DNA of 64,000 nucleotides from an uncultured Spiribacter sp. (GTDB taxonomy: Bacteria; Pseudomonadota; Gammaproteobacteria; Nitrococcales; Nitrococcaceae), in assembly GCA_937884605.1 (NCBI GenBank), contig CALGDM010000006.1, positions 1 to 64,000 on the forward strand. The letters are read 5' to 3'. Shown one piece after another: positions 63,013 through 64,000 of this stretch. The notes under the pieces are model-generated. The model was not told the DNA's origin, did not search any database, and saw nothing but the letters and a program-made list of their open reading frames with translations. The stretch's first letter is position 1; each line of letters opens with the position of its first letter. The position numbers and the translations under genes were made by a program.

Positions 63013-64000
63013 TCAGCCGTCCTCGCCGTAGCCCTCGAGCAGGGCGGTCTGTGCACTGACGCGGGTCTCCTCCGCCCCGGGGGTCAGGCGACGGTATTCA
63101 CCCTCGGCATCCAGCACCCAGGCCTGAGTGTTGTCGGCAAGATAAGTCTGCAGATCGGCAAGCACCCGATCGCGGAGTTCGGCGTCCAGTAGCGGGAAGG
63201 CCGCCTCGACGCGCCGGAAGAAGTTGCGCTCCATCCAGTCCGCTGAGCTGCAGTAGAGCTCGGGGTCGTTATTGTTGGCAAAGTAGAACACCCGTGTGTG
63301 CTCGAGGAACCGGCCGATGACCGAGCGCACGCGAATGGTTTCGCTCACGCCCGCGACGCCGGGGCGCAGGCAGCACATGCCACGCACGATCAGGTCGATC
63401 TCGACGCCGGCCTGTGACGCTGCATAAAGGGCTCGAATGACCTTGGGTTCGACCAGCGAGTTGACCTTGATAATGATGCGGCCCGGTCGGCCGGCCTCGG
63501 CGTGGCGCTGCTCACGGGCAATCTTCTCGAGAATGCCGGGGTGGAGTGTGAACGGTGATTCGAGCAGATGACTGAGCGCCGAGACCTTGCCGAGACTGGT
63601 CAGTTGCAGAAACACTCGATGGACGTCCTCGCCAATGGCCGGGCGCGTTGTCATCAGGCCATAGTCGGTGTAGAGCCGGGCCGTGCGCGAGTGGTAATTG
63701 CCGGTGCCAAGGTGGACATAGTGGCGCAGCCGCCCGCTCTCCCGACGGACGATGAGCATCAGTTTGGCGTGGGTCTTGTGACCCACCACCCCGTAGACCA
63801 CATGCGCCCCGGCCTCCTGCAGCCGGTTGGCAAGGCCGATGTTGGCCGCCTCATCAAACCGGGCGCGCAACTCCACCACCACGGTCACTTCCTTGCCGCT
63901 GCGCGCCGCGGTGACCAGGTGATCGACCACCGCCGAGTCGGGACCGGTCCGGTAGAGGGTCTGTTTGATCGCCAGCACATCAGGGTCCTGGGCCGACTGG
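63013..64000 (-). CDS. ppk: Polyphosphate kinase Ppk1, 5' end beyond window
   Basis: The frame is open to the window edge, so the N-terminal half is missing. A GTG near 63978 is a Val codon within PDVLAIKQTLYRTG, not a start. The C-terminal catalytic region is clear: VTVVVELRARFDEAANI, GHKTHAKLMLIVRRE (with the predicted phosphorylated His in KTHAK) and LYTDYGLMT. Ppk1 makes polyphosphate from ATP. It converges on ppx with no intervening base. Confidence 0.93.
   Translation of the reverse strand, partial: QSAQDPDVLAIKQTLYRTGPDSAVVDHLVTAARSGKEVTVVVELRARFDEAANIGLANRLQEAGAHVVYGVVGHKTHAKLMLIVRRESGRLRHYVHLGTGNYHSRTARLYTDYGLMTTRPAIGEDVHRVFLQLTSLGKVSALSHLLESPFTLHPGILEKIAREQRHAEAGRPGRIIIKVNSLVEPKVIRALYAASQAGVEIDLIVRGMCCLRPGVAGVSETIRVRSVIGRFLEHTRVFYFANNNDPELYCSSADWMERNFFRRVEAAFPLLDAELRDRVLADLQTYLADNTQAWVLDAEGEYRRLTPGAEETRVSAQTALLEGYGEDG

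Noticed and set aside
1-64000. Frequent CTCGAG hexamers
   Set aside because: They appear more often than chance by eye, but most are in-frame Leu-Glu or related codon pairs, so codon usage explains them.
1-64000. CRISPR arrays, transposases, phage genes, tRNAs
   Set aside because: No regularly spaced repeats, no transposase or integrase motifs and no tRNA-like folds were found on reading either strand.

Overview
The window is a GC-rich (roughly two-thirds G+C by eye), very densely coded stretch of bacterial chromosome. It has no tRNA, rRNA, insertion sequence, prophage or CRISPR array that I can see, and no non-coding gap longer than about 150 bp. The gene set (RelA rather than a single Rel, RraA, Hsp15, TmcA, DsbB, Zur, tandem UvrA, an ImuA-ImuB-DnaE2 mutasome, GppA/Ppx and Ppk1) points to a gammaproteobacterium. 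Two ectoine genes and an acidic periplasmic solute-binding protein suggest a halophile, perhaps related to Ectothiorhodospiraceae with a streamlined genome. The genus is inference only.

Layout. 1-3450: partial selO (-), then dsbB and a YoaA/DinG-type helicase (+). 3429-4398: ectC and ectA on the minus strand with no ectB between them. 4516-9409: five tightly coupled plus-strand genes (MFS transporter, tsaB, zur, M23 peptidase, iron-sulfur photolyase). 9406-9498: a compact promoter/C-U-rich tract/terminator unit that looks like a small RNA. 9507-15209: the ligase-associated DNA-repair set (MBL exonuclease, ATP-dependent ligase, Lhr-type helicase, PdeM phosphoesterase). 15245-22096: SDR oxidoreductase, M20 peptidase, SLC13-type carrier, corrinoid-binding-type protein, a 60-aa protein, a ProQ/FinO-domain RNA-binding protein, an unknown protein and a uracil-DNA-glycosylase-like protein.

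22093-30379 is the most unusual region. It holds a creatininase-family hydrolase, a GTP cyclohydrolase II with a degenerate RibB-like N-terminus, a reductase-only RibD protein, a flippase-like membrane protein, a methyltransferase, a GT4 glycosyltransferase, a PTPS/QueD-like protein lacking the catalytic residues, an MDR dehydrogenase, a CDP-alcohol phosphatidyltransferase and YceI. I read it as a candidate undescribed pathway that makes a GTP-derived (pyrimidine, pterin or flavin-like) methylated and glycosylated, possibly lipid-linked, compound. The product is unknown.

30372-33712 carries a patatin-like hydrolase, a phosphoribulokinase-like kinase, rraA, a CBS protein and hslR. From lexA (51755) down to a double-length uvrA (33713), nine consecutive minus-strand genes form an 18-kb run rich in genome maintenance: lexA, imuA, imuB, an EamA transporter, dnaE2, recQ, an ABC exporter, tmcA and uvrA. 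lexA is divergent from relA, and the 89 bp between them hold two SOS boxes. The rest is a secreted nuclease, a polar amino-acid ABC importer (55755-58677), a GNAT enzyme, a secreted helical protein with DUF2721 and GGDEF genes, and convergent ppx and ppk (partial at the window end).
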